Under the pieces are notes generated by a model. It worked only from the letters and a program-made list of their open reading frames with translations. It had not been told where the DNA came from and ran no database searches. This document shows, piece after piece, positions 13,792 through 22,375 of a stretch of DNA of 38,816 nt. The translations under genes and the position numbers were made by a program. The stretch is from a virus: positions 1 through 38,816 of the IMG/VR virus record IMGVR_UViG_3300021792_000510. One strand, written 5' to 3'. How positions within the stretch are numbered: position 1 is the stretch's first letter; the number at the start of each line of letters is the position of its first letter.

Positions 13792-14295
13792 ATGGAGCCT
13801 TCTACGCCTTCTATCGGCGTGCTGGACGGGCAGGCTGCCGCCGAGCAACGCGTCGATGGCGTGGAATCGGAGGTGCCTGCGCCGCTTAAATCGCTGTCGC
13901 TCGCGGAGCAGCGCGTGTGGGACTACGTGGCTGGCGCATTGAAAGACTACGGCCTGATCCACCGCACTGACGCGATGCTGATGCACCTGATCGTGTCGAC
14001 GTTCGTTCAGTGGGTCGATGCCGAGGCTGCTGTCGAAAAGCACGCGGCCGGGAACAAAGGGTCGTTCATGGTGACGACGCCGAACGGTTATGAGCAGCCG
14101 CACCAGTGCTACTACATGGCGCGCAATCTGAAAACGGAGCTGCTGCGCATGCTGCCCGAAGCGTGCTTGACGATACCGTCGTTCGCGAAGGTCAAGCAGG
14201 CGATGCGTGAACCGCAGCAGCCCGACATGTTCGACCCGCTGGTGGCTTTCGTATCGGGCAAACCGCAGCCTCCCAAACTCGTGCACTCCCGATGA
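13792..14295 (+). CDS. terS: Terminase small subunit, P27 family (167 aa)
   Basis: DNA-recognition subunit of the packaging motor. Helical core from about residue 35 ('SLAEQRVWDYVAGALKDYGLIHRTDAMLMHLIVSTFVQWV') and a conserved 'YYMARNLKTELLRMLPEACLTIPSFAKVK' segment fit the P27 terminase small-subunit family. AGGAG lies 6 bp upstream of the ATG. The stop overlaps the large-subunit start (14292), so the two are coupled. Confidence 0.85.
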   Translation: MEPSTPSIGVLDGQAAAEQRVDGVESEVPAPLKSLSLAEQRVWDYVAGALKDYGLIHRTDAMLMHLIVSTFVQWVDAEAAVEKHAAGNKGSFMVTTPNGYEQPHQCYYMARNLKTELLRMLPEACLTIPSFAKVKQAMREPQQPDMFDPLVAFVSGKPQPPKLVHSR

Positions 14296-15980
14296 AAAAT
14301 GCCGATCTTGACTGGGACGCGTACGGTCGGGACGTGCTCGCAGGAAAGATCGTGGTCAGCAAGTGGGTGCGCAAAGCCGTCGAGCGTCACTATCGTGATC
14401 TCGAAACGGGTGCTGCGCGCGGCCTGATCTTCAGCGAAGCGCACGCCCGGCATGTTCTGGCGTTCTTTGACTTCCTCAAACACAGCAAGGACAAGTGGGC
14501 AGGCACGCGTTTCGAGCTGTCGCTGTGGCAGGCGTTCTGGCTCGCCGTGCTGTTCGGCTGGTTGCGTGCGGACGGTACGCGCCGGTTCCGCAAGGCGTAT
14601 TGGGAGATCGCGCGTAAGAACGGCAAGTCGACGCTGCTCTCTGGCGTGGGGCTGTATCTGCTGATCGGTGACGGAATAGCTGGCGCGGAGGTCTACACCG
14701 CTGCAACCAAGCTGGATCAGGCAAAGATCGTCCACGAAGAGGCGAAGCGCATGGTGCTGCAGTCGGCCGAGCTGCGCAAGCATCTGCAGATTGTCAAAAA
14801 CGACATCCTCCTGCCGGGCACTGCGAACACGTACAAGCCACTCGGCGCGGACGCGCTGACGCAGGACGGGTTGAATCCACATGGAGCGATTCTCGACGAG
14901 CTGCACGCGCATCCGTCGCGGGCCTTGTGGGACGTTATCGAATCGGCAACTGGCTCGCGATCGCAGCCGCTGATGTTCGCGATCACCACGGCCGGTTTCA
15001 ATGTCGTCAACTCGATCTGCATCGAGCAGCGCAACTATGTGCGGCGGATCCTTGAGGAGGCGATCGACGACGACGCGTACTTCGGCGTGATCTACACGCT
15101 CGATGGATACGACGGCGGCGAGGACGACGAAAAGGACGACTGGACAGATCCTAAGCACTGGATCAAGGCCAATCCGAATCTCGGCATCTCAGTCTTCCCG
15201 GACAATCTCGCCGAGTCCGTACGTGTTGCGCAGAACGAGCCATCGGCTCAGGCGAACGTGCTGACAAAGCGCTTCAATATCTGGGTCAAAGCATCGCATC
15301 TCTGGATGGCGATGGACAAATGGAAGGCGTGTGGCAAGACGTACACGCTGGAGGATCTCGAAGACGTTGTCGCGGTGTACGGCGGTCTGGATCTCGCGAG
15401 CACTTCGGACCTTTGTTCGCTGGGTCTGCAGTTTATTCTCGAAGACGGCATGCGTGCGTTATGGGGCAAACACTACCTGCCCGAAGACGTAGCGCTCGAC
15501 TCCGAGAACCCGAATCATCGGCTGTACATGGTCTGGAAGGAGCAGGGCTGGTTGACGCTCACGCCTGGCAACGTGACGGACTATGAATTCATCAAGAGCG
15601 ACGCGGCGAAGCTGATGGAGCGCTTTCCGTTCGCCGAGATTGCCTTTGACCGATGGAACAGCTCGCAGCTCGTCACGGACCTGATGAACGACGGCGCGAA
15701 CATGGTCCAGTTCGGGCAGGGTTACGCGAGCATGAGCCCAGCCATGAAGGAATTCGAGCGCCTGATCAAGGGCCGTCAGCTGGTCCACCCGAACGACCCG
15801 GTTATGACCTGGGCGATGAGCAACGTTGTCGCATCGAAGGATCCGGCCGGCAACATCAAGCCGGACAAACAGAAAAGCGCAAACAAGATCGATCCGGCCG
15901 TCGCGCAGATCATGGCGGCCGGTCGCGCGGCACTCGCAACGATCGAGCCGGTAATCAAAACCGCATTCGTGGGACTCTAA
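14292..15980 (+). CDS. terL: Terminase large subunit (562 aa)
   Basis: Packaging ATPase and nuclease. The N-terminal motor shows an adapted Walker A, ARKNGKST (107-114), Walker B AILDEL followed by His-Ala-His (199-207), and 'AITTAGFN' as the coupling motif. The C-terminal RNase H-like nuclease starts at GGLDLAS (364-370), with further acidic residues around 'FDRWNS' . The length is normal for the Terminase_1/HK97 type. The stop overlaps the portal start (TAATG). Confidence 0.95.
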   Translation: MKNADLDWDAYGRDVLAGKIVVSKWVRKAVERHYRDLETGAARGLIFSEAHARHVLAFFDFLKHSKDKWAGTRFELSLWQAFWLAVLFGWLRADGTRRFRKAYWEIARKNGKSTLLSGVGLYLLIGDGIAGAEVYTAATKLDQAKIVHEEAKRMVLQSAELRKHLQIVKNDILLPGTANTYKPLGADALTQDGLNPHGAILDELHAHPSRALWDVIESATGSRSQPLMFAITTAGFNVVNSICIEQRNYVRRILEEAIDDDAYFGVIYTLDGYDGGEDDEKDDWTDPKHWIKANPNLGISVFPDNLAESVRVAQNEPSAQANVLTKRFNIWVKASHLWMAMDKWKACGKTYTLEDLEDVVAVYGGLDLASTSDLCSLGLQFILEDGMRALWGKHYLPEDVALDSENPNHRLYMVWKEQGWLTLTPGNVTDYEFIKSDAAKLMERFPFAEIAFDRWNSSQLVTDLMNDGANMVQFGQGYASMSPAMKEFERLIKGRQLVHPNDPVMTWAMSNVVASKDPAGNIKPDKQKSANKIDPAVAQIMAAGRAALATIEPVIKTAFVGL

Positions 15981-17266
15981 TGTTCGAATCCATAAAGCAA
16001 CTTTGGGGCGCTCGCGATGCCGGCGCCCCGCCTGAGCGCGTCGAGCCCTCGGGCGTGCCAGCTGTGCATAACGAGCAGGCGTCGACAGTCGTCTCTAGCG
16101 ACCGGACTGGCATGGCGCAGCTGTTCAATATCGAGCCGACGTTCGCGGGAACCATCGTAACGCCGCAGAGTGCGATGCGCGTTTCAGCGGTGTATGCCTG
16201 CGTCAGACTGATCGCAGGTGCTAAGGCTTCAATGCCGGTGCAAATGTTCCAGAAGGCGGAGGGCGCGAACAGCCGCGTCGACGACCACTCCTATCTGTCG
16301 TTGCTCAACGATGAGCCATCGCCGTGCTGTTCGGCTGCAGTCTTCTGGGAGTACACCGAGGCGAGCCGCCATCTGTACGGCGATGGCTTCGCATACATCA
16401 GCCGGAACAGGAATGGCGTGCCGCAGGAACTGATTCCGCTGCATCCGTTGCGCGTGGAGAGCGAGAAGCAGACTAACGGGCGGATCACCTATTACGTGTT
16501 GTTTGACGACGGCACATATCGCGGCGTCGACCAGGACGACATGCTCCAGTTCTGCAACTTCGGTTGGGATGGCCTGCGAAGCATGAGTACGATCCGATGG
16601 GGCGCACGCCAGAGCATCGGCACATCGATCGCGGCTGAGAACCATGCCGGCAAGTTTTTTCAGAACGGCGTCATGCCGAGCGTGATTCTGGAGTACGCCG
16701 GCAAGATGGATCAAACAACGGTCGACCAATTGCGCGCGGAGTTCGAGCTCCGCTATGCCGGTGGCCCGAATGTTCATAAACCGATGATTCTCACCGGCGG
16801 CACAAAGGCACAGGGTCTCGCGATGAACGCGGCTGACGCGCAGTTACTGGAGACGCGCAACTTTCAGGTCATCGATATCGCGCGTGCATTCGGTGTGCCG
16901 CCGTTCCTGATCGGCGAGAGCGAAAAGCAGTCTGCCTGGGGTTCGGGCATGGCGACCATGACGCAGGCGTTTATCACGTTCACGATGCAGCCGCATCTGG
17001 TGCGTGATGAGCAGGAGTTGCGCCGCAAGCTGTTTCGCATCGGTCGCTATACGGTCAGGTTCGATCGCCGCGCTTACCTCGCTGCGGATATGGAAAAGCT
17101 TGGCGCGTACTACCGGCAGGCAATTGGTGGCTCGCAGGGTCCGGGCTGGTTGTCGATCGACGAGATCCGCGGTTACGAAAACATGGGACCCAAGCCGGGC
17201 GGGGACCAACTCTATTCACCTACACCGCTGCAAGGAGCTCCGAGTGAAACGCAATCCGCTGCTTAA
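15980..17266 (+). CDS. Portal protein, HK97 family (428 aa)
   Basis: Dodecameric channel at the capsid vertex. Typical blocks are 'AVYACVRLIAGAKASMPVQMF', 'YGDGFAYISRNRNGVPQELIPLHP', 'GWDGLRSMSTIRWGARQSIG' and 'RAFGVPPFLIGESEKQSAWGSG'. The start at 15980 overlaps the terminase stop by one base; a longer frame upstream is an accidental extension over terL. The 3' end overlaps the protease gene by 23 bp. Confidence 0.95.
   Translation: MFESIKQLWGARDAGAPPERVEPSGVPAVHNEQASTVVSSDRTGMAQLFNIEPTFAGTIVTPQSAMRVSAVYACVRLIAGAKASMPVQMFQKAEGANSRVDDHSYLSLLNDEPSPCCSAAVFWEYTEASRHLYGDGFAYISRNRNGVPQELIPLHPLRVESEKQTNGRITYYVLFDDGTYRGVDQDDMLQFCNFGWDGLRSMSTIRWGARQSIGTSIAAENHAGKFFQNGVMPSVILEYAGKMDQTTVDQLRAEFELRYAGGPNVHKPMILTGGTKAQGLAMNAADAQLLETRNFQVIDIARAFGVPPFLIGESEKQSAWGSGMATMTQAFITFTMQPHLVRDEQELRRKLFRIGRYTVRFDRRAYLAADMEKLGAYYRQAIGGSQGPGWLSIDEIRGYENMGPKPGGDQLYSPTPLQGAPSETQSAA
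15994..16004. repeat. Dispersed palindrome copy AAAGCAACTTT (one mismatch)
   Basis: Within codons 5-9 of the portal gene, immediately after its start. Confidence 0.45.
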
Positions 17267-17963
17267 CCTGATTCGCGACAACATGAACCGGCCGCGATCC
17301 TTCGACGTCAAGGCGTCGGACGATCAGGTCACGATCTACTTGTATGACGCGATCGACGCATGGTGGGGCATTTCCGCCGAGTCTTTCGTGCAGCAGCTCA
17401 GCGAGATCAACGCACCGACGATCAACCTGCGCATCAACAGTCCGGGTGGCGATGTGTTCGAAGCGCGCGCGATGGTGACGGCGATCCGTCAGCACCCATC
17501 GAACATCATCGCGCACGTCGACGGCATTGCGGCGTCGGCGGCCAGCTACGTTGCGATGGCTGCGAATGAGGTCGAGATCTCGGACGGCGCATTCTTCATG
17601 ATCCATAAGGCGTGGACGATCGAGATGGGCAACGCAGATGATCTGCGCAAGACGGCCGGGCTGCTCGACCAGATCGATCAATCGATCGTCAACGACTATG
17701 CCGCACGCACCGGCAAGCCGAAAGACGAGCTGCTCGCACTGATGACAGCGGAAACATGGTTGACCGCCGCCGAGGCGAAGGACATGGGCTTCGCCGATCG
17801 CATCGCGGCGACGGCCGGCACGGAAAACTCCGGACGCTGGAACCTGTCGGCATACGCGAATGCGCCCAAGGCGCTCACCGAGCCGCCGGCGCCTCCGGAA
17901 CCTGTGCGTGATCGCAGCACATTGGAGCGTCGCATGGCGATGCTCGAACGAATCGCACCGTAA
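17244..17963 (+). CDS. Head maturation protease, ClpP-like (239 aa)
   Basis: Serine protease that would process the capsid protein. It has the ClpP fold signatures: 'RINSPGGDVFEARAM', the nucleophile Ser98 in GIAASAAS and His121 in FFMIHKAW; the acid is probably an Asp near residue 143. It begins with GTG at 17244, with AGGAG 8 bp upstream; the in-frame extension upstream lies over the portal gene. The last 45 residues are a Pro/Ala linker and a helix. It is separated from the capsid gene by a hairpin. Confidence 0.9.
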   Translation: MKRNPLLNLIRDNMNRPRSFDVKASDDQVTIYLYDAIDAWWGISAESFVQQLSEINAPTINLRINSPGGDVFEARAMVTAIRQHPSNIIAHVDGIAASAASYVAMAANEVEISDGAFFMIHKAWTIEMGNADDLRKTAGLLDQIDQSIVNDYAARTGKPKDELLALMTAETWLTAAEAKDMGFADRIAATAGTENSGRWNLSAYANAPKALTEPPAPPEPVRDRSTLERRMAMLERIAP

Positions 17964-17985
17964 GCGCTCTCGCTGGGGCGAATGA

Positions 17986-18012
17986 GGGCCGCACATTGTG
18001 TGCGGCCCTTTT
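17986..18012 (+). terminator. Strong hairpin with T-run before the capsid gene
   Basis: Perfect 10-bp stem GGGCCGCACA and TGTGCGGCCC around a TTG loop, then TTTT. It has the form of an intrinsic terminator but lies inside the late operon, so antitermination must read through it. It may instead act as an RNA-processing or stability element giving high capsid expression. Confidence 0.7.
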
Positions 18013-18043
18013 CATTTGTAACAACCATTCTGAAAGGAACCAT

Positions 18044-19270
18044 ATGATCTCGATTCAGGCTCTGCGAGAGCAGCGCAATGAAATTGCGAAAGAAATGCGC
18101 AATCTGCTCGACAACAACGCAGAAGGCAAGTGGAAGGAAGACGGCTGCGATGCGAAGTGGACCGAGCTCGACAACAAACTGCGTGACGTCGACGCGCAGA
18201 TCGAGCGCGAGCAGCGTCTGCTCGACGCGAACGCCGAACAGCGTTTCAACGCTCTGGCCGGCGCCGATGGCCGTGGCAATGGCGGCGAAGGTCAACCGTC
18301 TGCAGCGCGGCAGCAATACGCGCGCTGGCTGCGTGGTGGCGAAGCGGCATTGACGGCCGCCGAGTGGACGGCGATCCGCAACACCATGAGCACGGACACG
18401 CCGACGCAGGGCGGCTACACCGTGCAGACCGATGTCGCGAAGGCGATCATCGAGGCGCTCAAGTCGTTCGGCGGCATGCGTCAGGTTGCCGAGGTATTTA
18501 CGACCGCGCAGGGCAATCCGATGTCCTTCCCGACGAGTGACGGCACGGCGGAGGTCGGCGAAATCGTCGGGCAGAACGCACAGGCGACCGGTCAGGATCC
18601 GACCTTCGGTCAGGTGGGTCTGTCGCCGTTCAAGTACAGCTCGAAGATCGTTGCTGTGCCGCTCGAGCTGCTGCAGGACTCCGAGGTCGACATCGAGGCA
18701 TTCGTGCGCAGCCGGCTGGCGACGCGTCTCGGCCGGATCACCAACAATCACTTCACAGCAGGTGATGGCACGAACAAGCCTAAAGGCCTGTTCCCGTCGC
18801 TCGGCGTTGGCGTGACGGCTGCGACCGGCGGCGCAACGACGGTGACGTTCGACAATCTGGTGGATCTGCAGGAGTCGATCGATCAGGCGTATGCCGGCCC
18901 GAACTGCAAGTGGATGTTCCACCAGAGCACGCGCAAGGTGATCCGCAAGCTGAAGGATCAGAACGGTCGTCCGATCTGGACCCCGAACTACGACGACGGC
19001 ATCGTGACCGGTGCGCCGGACCAACTGCTCGGCGCCGATATCCAGATCAACAACGATGCGCCGGTGCTGGGTGCGAGCAATACGCCGATCGCATTCGGCG
19101 ATTTCTCGTACTACAAGATCCGCGACGTGATGGGCGTGACGCTCTTCCGTTTCGCCGATTCCGCATACGCATCGAAGGGGCAGGTCGGCTTCCTCGCCTG
19201 GATGCGTTCGGGCGGTGCATGGACGGACGTCGGCGGCGCCGCGAAGACCTTCCAGAACTCCGCAACCTGA
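18044..19270 (+). CDS. Major capsid protein, HK97 fold (408 aa)
   Basis: The N-terminal 110 residues are a charged coiled-coil (delta or scaffold domain, 'ALREQRNEIAKEMRNLL' and 'WTELDNKLRDVDAQIEREQR'), presumably removed by the ClpP-like protease. The mature part contains 'TPTQGGYTVQTDVAKAIIEAL', 'MSFPTSDGTAEVGEIVGQN', 'LSPFKYSSKIVAVPLELLQDS' and 'ITNNHFTAGDGTNKPKGLF', all typical of the phage capsid family. AAGGA lies 7 bp before the ATG at 18044. No separate scaffold gene is present. Confidence 0.95.
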   Translation: MISIQALREQRNEIAKEMRNLLDNNAEGKWKEDGCDAKWTELDNKLRDVDAQIEREQRLLDANAEQRFNALAGADGRGNGGEGQPSAARQQYARWLRGGEAALTAAEWTAIRNTMSTDTPTQGGYTVQTDVAKAIIEALKSFGGMRQVAEVFTTAQGNPMSFPTSDGTAEVGEIVGQNAQATGQDPTFGQVGLSPFKYSSKIVAVPLELLQDSEVDIEAFVRSRLATRLGRITNNHFTAGDGTNKPKGLFPSLGVGVTAATGGATTVTFDNLVDLQESIDQAYAGPNCKWMFHQSTRKVIRKLKDQNGRPIWTPNYDDGIVTGAPDQLLGADIQINNDAPVLGASNTPIAFGDFSYYKIRDVMGVTLFRFADSAYASKGQVGFLAWMRSGGAWTDVGGAAKTFQNSAT

Positions 19271-19344
19271 TCACGGTTGTCTGGTGTGCGTGACGTGTGG
19301 CATTGCTGCACGTCGCTTCTTTCCTGTATGTCTATGAGGGCCTT

Positions 19345-19701
19345 ATGGCTACCAAAAATGTACTCGTTCGCATCCTGCAGGCGATTCGGATTCACACGAC
19401 TGATTATCTTTGCAATGACGTCGTCTCAATGCCGGCCAAGCTCGCCGCTGCCCATGAGAAGTCGGGTGTCGCAGACTCAGATCCGGACGCTGTCGCCTAT
19501 GCGCGCGACGAGCTGGGCAGAGAGCCGATCGAGCATGTCGTACCGGAGGGTGCTGCGCTCGTTCCTGCGGAACTGCAACCAGCTGCGACCGGCGGTGCTG
19601 CTGCGCCGGTATCAACGCAAGGCACGGCGGACGGACAAGCTGATGGCCAAGCCCAGATCCCGGGTGTAGGCGGCGCAGCGGATCCGGCGGCGCAGCAATG
19701 A
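19345..19701 (+). CDS. Hypothetical head-region protein (118 aa)
   Basis: Begins MATKNVLVRILQAIRIHTTDY; the first 70 residues look folded ('DVVSMPAKLAAAHEKSGVADSDPDAVAYARDELG'), and the last 50 are Ala/Gln/Gly-rich and likely disordered. GAGGG precedes the ATG at 19345. It sits between capsid and connector, the location of head decoration or completion proteins in related phages, but no family match is claimed. The end overlaps the next gene by 4 bp. Confidence 0.7.
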   Translation: MATKNVLVRILQAIRIHTTDYLCNDVVSMPAKLAAAHEKSGVADSDPDAVAYARDELGREPIEHVVPEGAALVPAELQPAATGGAAAPVSTQGTADGQADGQAQIPGVGGAADPAAQQ

Positions 19702-20360
19702 CGGTCGGCCTCTCCCGTGTCGCGGGGGGGGCGGTCACCGAGCCGGTCAGCGTCGACGAAGCGAAGCTACATCTGCGCGTCGACGGGACTGATGATGATG
19801 TGCTGATCGGCTCGATGATTACTTCCGCGCGTACCGCATGCGAACGGAGCATGCAGCGCAGCATCCTGCCGCAATCATGGATGCTCACCCAAAGTAGCTT
19901 TCGTCATCCGTGGTTCGAGCAGAGTGGCCATCTGCATCATGGGCTGACCTTCAATCCTGCCTGGTATCGAGCCCGATGCCATGGTTCGCCCGATTCCATC
20001 GTGTTGCCGCATCCGCCGATCAGGGCGATTACATCGGTTACCTATCTCGACGCGACGCTGCAGCGCGTGACGATGGACCCGTCTGCATATCGGTTGGCAG
20101 TCGTCGGCGAGAAGCTCGCATTGCTCCGTCCGGTTGGTGGTCCGTGGCCGCACACCGCGCGCGAGCCGGATGCCGTTGTCGTCACATATGCCGCCGGCTG
20201 GGACGATCCTGCGCAGATTCCGGCGCCGATCATCAGCTGGATCAAGCTGCGGCTCGGCGCTTTGTATGAGAACCGTGAAGAGTACGCGGCCGGTCAGCCG
20301 ATCCCAGAGTTGGGGTTTGCGGACGGGCTTCTCGATCCCTACAGCATTCCGGTGGCGTGA
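19698..20360 (+). CDS. Head-tail connector, phiE125 gp8 family (220 aa)
   Basis: Matches the phiE125 gp8-type connector (gp6/gp15-like adaptor): 'EPVSVDEAKLHLRVDGTDDDVLIGSMITSARTACE', then 'LPHPPIRAITSVTYLDA' and a C-terminal 'PAPIISWIKLRLGALYENRE' helix. It would attach under the portal. It starts with ATGA overlap and ends one base before the closure gene. A one-mismatch dispersed palindrome lies inside. Confidence 0.85.
   Translation: MTVGLSRVAGGAVTEPVSVDEAKLHLRVDGTDDDVLIGSMITSARTACERSMQRSILPQSWMLTQSSFRHPWFEQSGHLHHGLTFNPAWYRARCHGSPDSIVLPHPPIRAITSVTYLDATLQRVTMDPSAYRLAVVGEKLALLRPVGGPWPHTAREPDAVVVTYAAGWDDPAQIPAPIISWIKLRLGALYENREEYAAGQPIPELGFADGLLDPYSIPVA
19891..19901. repeat. Dispersed palindrome copy AAAGTAGCTTT (one mismatch)
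   Basis: Inside the connector gene, flanked by C on both sides. Confidence 0.45.
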
Positions 20361-20361
20361 T

Positions 20362-20688
20362 ATGCGCGCAGGCAAGCTTAAACATCGAATCACGATCCAG
20401 ACACCGGGCGAGGTCCGCGATCCGGCCGGGCAGCCTTCGACCGGCTGGACGGATTTCGACACGGTATGGGCGGACATCCGGTATCTGAATGGGCGTCAGT
20501 TCCTGACGTCGAATGCCGAGGCGAATAGCGCAACGGCAAGCATCCGCGTGCGCTGGCGGACTGACCTGAGCGCGAGCATGCGCGTTCTTTACGGCGCGAA
20601 GGTGTTTGACATCATCGCCGTGCTGCCCGACGAAGAGGGGCGGGATCACGTCGACCTCGCGTGCACAACGGGAGTCAACAATGGGTAG
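20362..20688 (+). CDS. Phage head closure protein (108 aa)
   Basis: Short beta-barrel protein of the SPP1 gp16/head-tail adaptor family: 'MRAGKLKHRITIQTP', 'GWTDFDTVWADIRYLNGRQF', 'IRVRWRTDLSASMRVLYGAKVFDI' and 'LACTTGVNNG'. The true start is at 20362, one base after the connector stop; upstream in-frame codons overlap that gene. It seals the connector to keep DNA inside. Confidence 0.85.
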   Translation: MRAGKLKHRITIQTPGEVRDPAGQPSTGWTDFDTVWADIRYLNGRQFLTSNAEANSATASIRVRWRTDLSASMRVLYGAKVFDIIAVLPDEEGRDHVDLACTTGVNNG

Positions 20689-20866
20689 CAAGGTACTTAC
20701 GCCCAGCCATGGGACCGGGAAGGAGTTGAGCGATCTCCTGCGCGACGAGCTCGGCATTCCGAAAAACGCGCTGTCGTTCGAGGTGCGGTTTGCGATCGAC
20801 GAGCCCGTCAAGGTGCGTTGCGAATATCTGGCCGAGGAACCGGATCGGAGCGTGAAGCGTGGCTAG
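20681..20866 (+). CDS. Small head-tail region protein (61 aa)
   Basis: Overlaps the closure gene by 8 bp and the next gene by 8 bp, with GGGAG about 7 bp before the ATG. The product begins MGSKVLTPSHGTGKELSDLL; 'LRDELGIPKNALSFEVRFAIDEPVKVRCEYL' resembles small proteins found between closure and tail-terminator genes in lambdoid Burkholderia phages. Function unknown. Confidence 0.65.
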   Translation: MGSKVLTPSHGTGKELSDLLRDELGIPKNALSFEVRFAIDEPVKVRCEYLAEEPDRSVKRG

Positions 20867-21215
20867 TTCGATCAACGCAATAGTCCGCGCGGCGCTCGAT
20901 CCACTCGTCGAGGAGCGCGTCTTTCCCGACGTCGCGCCCGCCAACACGCCGAGACCGTATATGACGTATCAGTCAGTCGGTGGTGCGGACTCGACGACGC
21001 TCGACGGTATATCGACCACGCGCAATTGCCGCATGCAGGTCAACGCCTGGTCTGCTGACCGTGAGACGTCGACGGCTCTGATGGATCTGGCGATGGCTGC
21101 ATTGTGCGGCGACGCAATCAAGGGTGTGCCGATCGGCGAGCCGGTCAGCGTGCACGAAGAGGATACGAAGCTATACGGCTCGCGCCTCGACATTTCAATC
21201 TGGTACTCAACCTAA
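20859..21215 (+). CDS. Tail terminator/completion protein, DUF3168-like (118 aa)
   Basis: GTG start at 20859 with GGAG upstream. 'AALDPLVEERVFPDVAPANTPRPYMTYQSVG', 'QVNAWSADRETSTALMDLAMAAL' and 'DISIWYST' are the three conserved blocks of the DUF3168 tail-completion family. It would cap the tail tube on the head side. Confidence 0.8.
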   Translation: MASSINAIVRAALDPLVEERVFPDVAPANTPRPYMTYQSVGGADSTTLDGISTTRNCRMQVNAWSADRETSTALMDLAMAALCGDAIKGVPIGEPVSVHEEDTKLYGSRLDISIWYST

Positions 21216-21227
21216 AGGGATCTGTAT

Positions 21228-21662
21228 ATGACCAGCTCCGCAATTTCCGCGCAGGGGACAACCTTCGCGATCAACACCGGGACCGACCTTGCGCCGGTCT
21301 TCACCAAGGTCAAGAACGTCAAAAGCTATAGCGGCTTCGATGGTTCGGCCACCGAGCTCGACACGACCGATCTCGACTCGACCGCGAAAGAGCGCCTGCT
21401 CGGCCTGCAGGATTGGGGCTCGTTCTCGATCGACGCCAACATCGATTACGCCGATCCGGGGCAGGCGGCGATGCTTGCTTCGAAGCGTGCATCGACCCAG
21501 AAGCAGTACAAGCTGACGCTTCCCAATGGTTATACGCACACCTTCACGGCGTCGGTGAAGTCGTTTCCGATCGCGGGTGGCACGGATGCACTGCTCACCA
21601 ACACCATTGCACTGACGATCAGCGGCGACGTCGTCACGGCGGCACCGGCAGAAGGGGGCTAA
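21228..21662 (+). CDS. Major tail tube protein (144 aa)
   Basis: Forms the tail tube. 'SSAISAQGTTFAINTG', 'YSGFDGSATELDTTDLDSTAKERLLGLQD' and 'GSFSIDANIDYADPGQAAM' are typical of phage tail tube proteins of this size. It is placed correctly between terminator and chaperone genes, with AAAGGGA before the ATG. Confidence 0.85.
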   Translation: MTSSAISAQGTTFAINTGTDLAPVFTKVKNVKSYSGFDGSATELDTTDLDSTAKERLLGLQDWGSFSIDANIDYADPGQAAMLASKRASTQKQYKLTLPNGYTHTFTASVKSFPIAGGTDALLTNTIALTISGDVVTAAPAEGG

Positions 21663-21665
21663 TCC

Positions 21666-22040
21666 ATGCTGACACGCGAACAGATCCAGGCGGCGGTTGA
21701 CCTGAAATCGGAAGTGGTGTCGGTGCCCGAGTGGGGCGGCGACGTCACGGTGATCGTGATGGACGGTCGATCGCGCGATGTTTTTCAGGTCGCCATGCAG
21801 GCCGGCGACAAGTCGGTCAGTTACTTCCAGGCGACGCTGCTTGTGGCGACGGTGGTGGGCGACGATGCAAAGCCACTTTTCACGGCGGATGATATCGACT
21901 GGCTGCGTGACAAGAGCTCGGCAGCTCTCACTCGCGTTGGACGGATCGCCGAGCGTCTGAACGGCTTCGGCCCTGCAGCAGTGGAGGAGGCGGCAAAAAA
22001 CTCCGAGGCCGCCCCGAGCGGCTCTTCTGGTTCCGCCTAG
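21666..22040 (+). CDS. Tail assembly chaperone, gpG-like (124 aa)
   Basis: Begins MLTREQIQAAVDLKSEVVSV. It has the lambda gpG role: coating the tape measure during tail assembly. Near its end is the heptamer A AAA AAC (21995-22001) in the correct phase for a -1 frameshift, which would add the T-like domain. The unshifted product ends after 'SGSSGSA'. A dispersed palindrome copy lies inside at 21869. Confidence 0.8.
   Translation: MLTREQIQAAVDLKSEVVSVPEWGGDVTVIVMDGRSRDVFQVAMQAGDKSVSYFQATLLVATVVGDDAKPLFTADDIDWLRDKSSAALTRVGRIAERLNGFGPAAVEEAAKNSEAAPSGSSGSA
21869..21879. repeat. Dispersed palindrome copy AAAGCCACTTT (one mismatch)
   Basis: Inside the chaperone gene; identical in its 11 bases to the copy at 69-79 in int. 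Confidence 0.45.
21995..22001 (+). promoter_or_regulatory. -1 programmed frameshift slippery site (AAAAAAC)
   Basis: In the gpG frame the codons are GCA AAA AAC, giving the classic X XXY YYZ heptamer. After a -1 slip the frame continues 'LRGRPERLFWFRLAKELGMSVSRAM' without a stop, into the T-like ORF. The predicted fusion (21666-22001 joined to 22001-22375) is 236 aa. Confidence 0.85.
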
Positions 22041-22375
22041 CAAAGGAACTTGGCATGTCGGTCTCGCGTGCGATGCGCGAGATCGACAGTGCTGAATTCA
22101 CCGAATGGCTCGCGTATTACGACATCGAACCATTCGGCGAGCGCTTTTCGGACCTTCGAACGGGTCTGATCACTTCCGCCATCTATAACGTCAACCGCAA
22201 CGTCAAGGCGCATCCGAACGCGTTCGGCGCGTTGCATTTCATCCCATGGGCAACCGAGCGTATCGCCGCTAACGACGATGCGCAGCCCGTCCTGCTGGCC
22301 GATAAGGAAGCTCAGTCAAACCTGATCTCGGCAGCGCTCTTCGGGGTCGTTCCAGGTGGCAAGAAAACCGTTTGA
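22001..22375 (+). CDS. Frameshift extension of the tail chaperone, gpT-like (124 codons after the shift)
   Basis: The T domain of the gpGT fusion. 'FWFRLAKELGMSVSRAMREIDSAEFTEWLAYYDIEPFG' spans the region before the first internal ATG (22055), which indicates the conserved domain starts upstream and is reached by frameshift. Independent initiation at 22055 is possible but would cut the domain. The last bases overlap the next gene. Confidence 0.8.
   Translation, partial: LRGRPERLFWFRLAKELGMSVSRAMREIDSAEFTEWLAYYDIEPFGERFSDLRTGLITSAIYNVNRNVKAHPNAFGALHFIPWATERIAANDDAQPVLLADKEAQSNLISAALFGVVPGGKKTV

Noticed and set aside
15653-15979. Upstream in-frame extension of the portal gene
   Set aside because: Overlaps the terminase in another frame; the TAATG coupling at 15980 gives the normal portal N-terminus.
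17696-19024. A 442-codon antisense frame over protease and capsid genes
   Set aside because: Low-information Arg-rich product and no start signals; two well supported plus-strand genes cover it.
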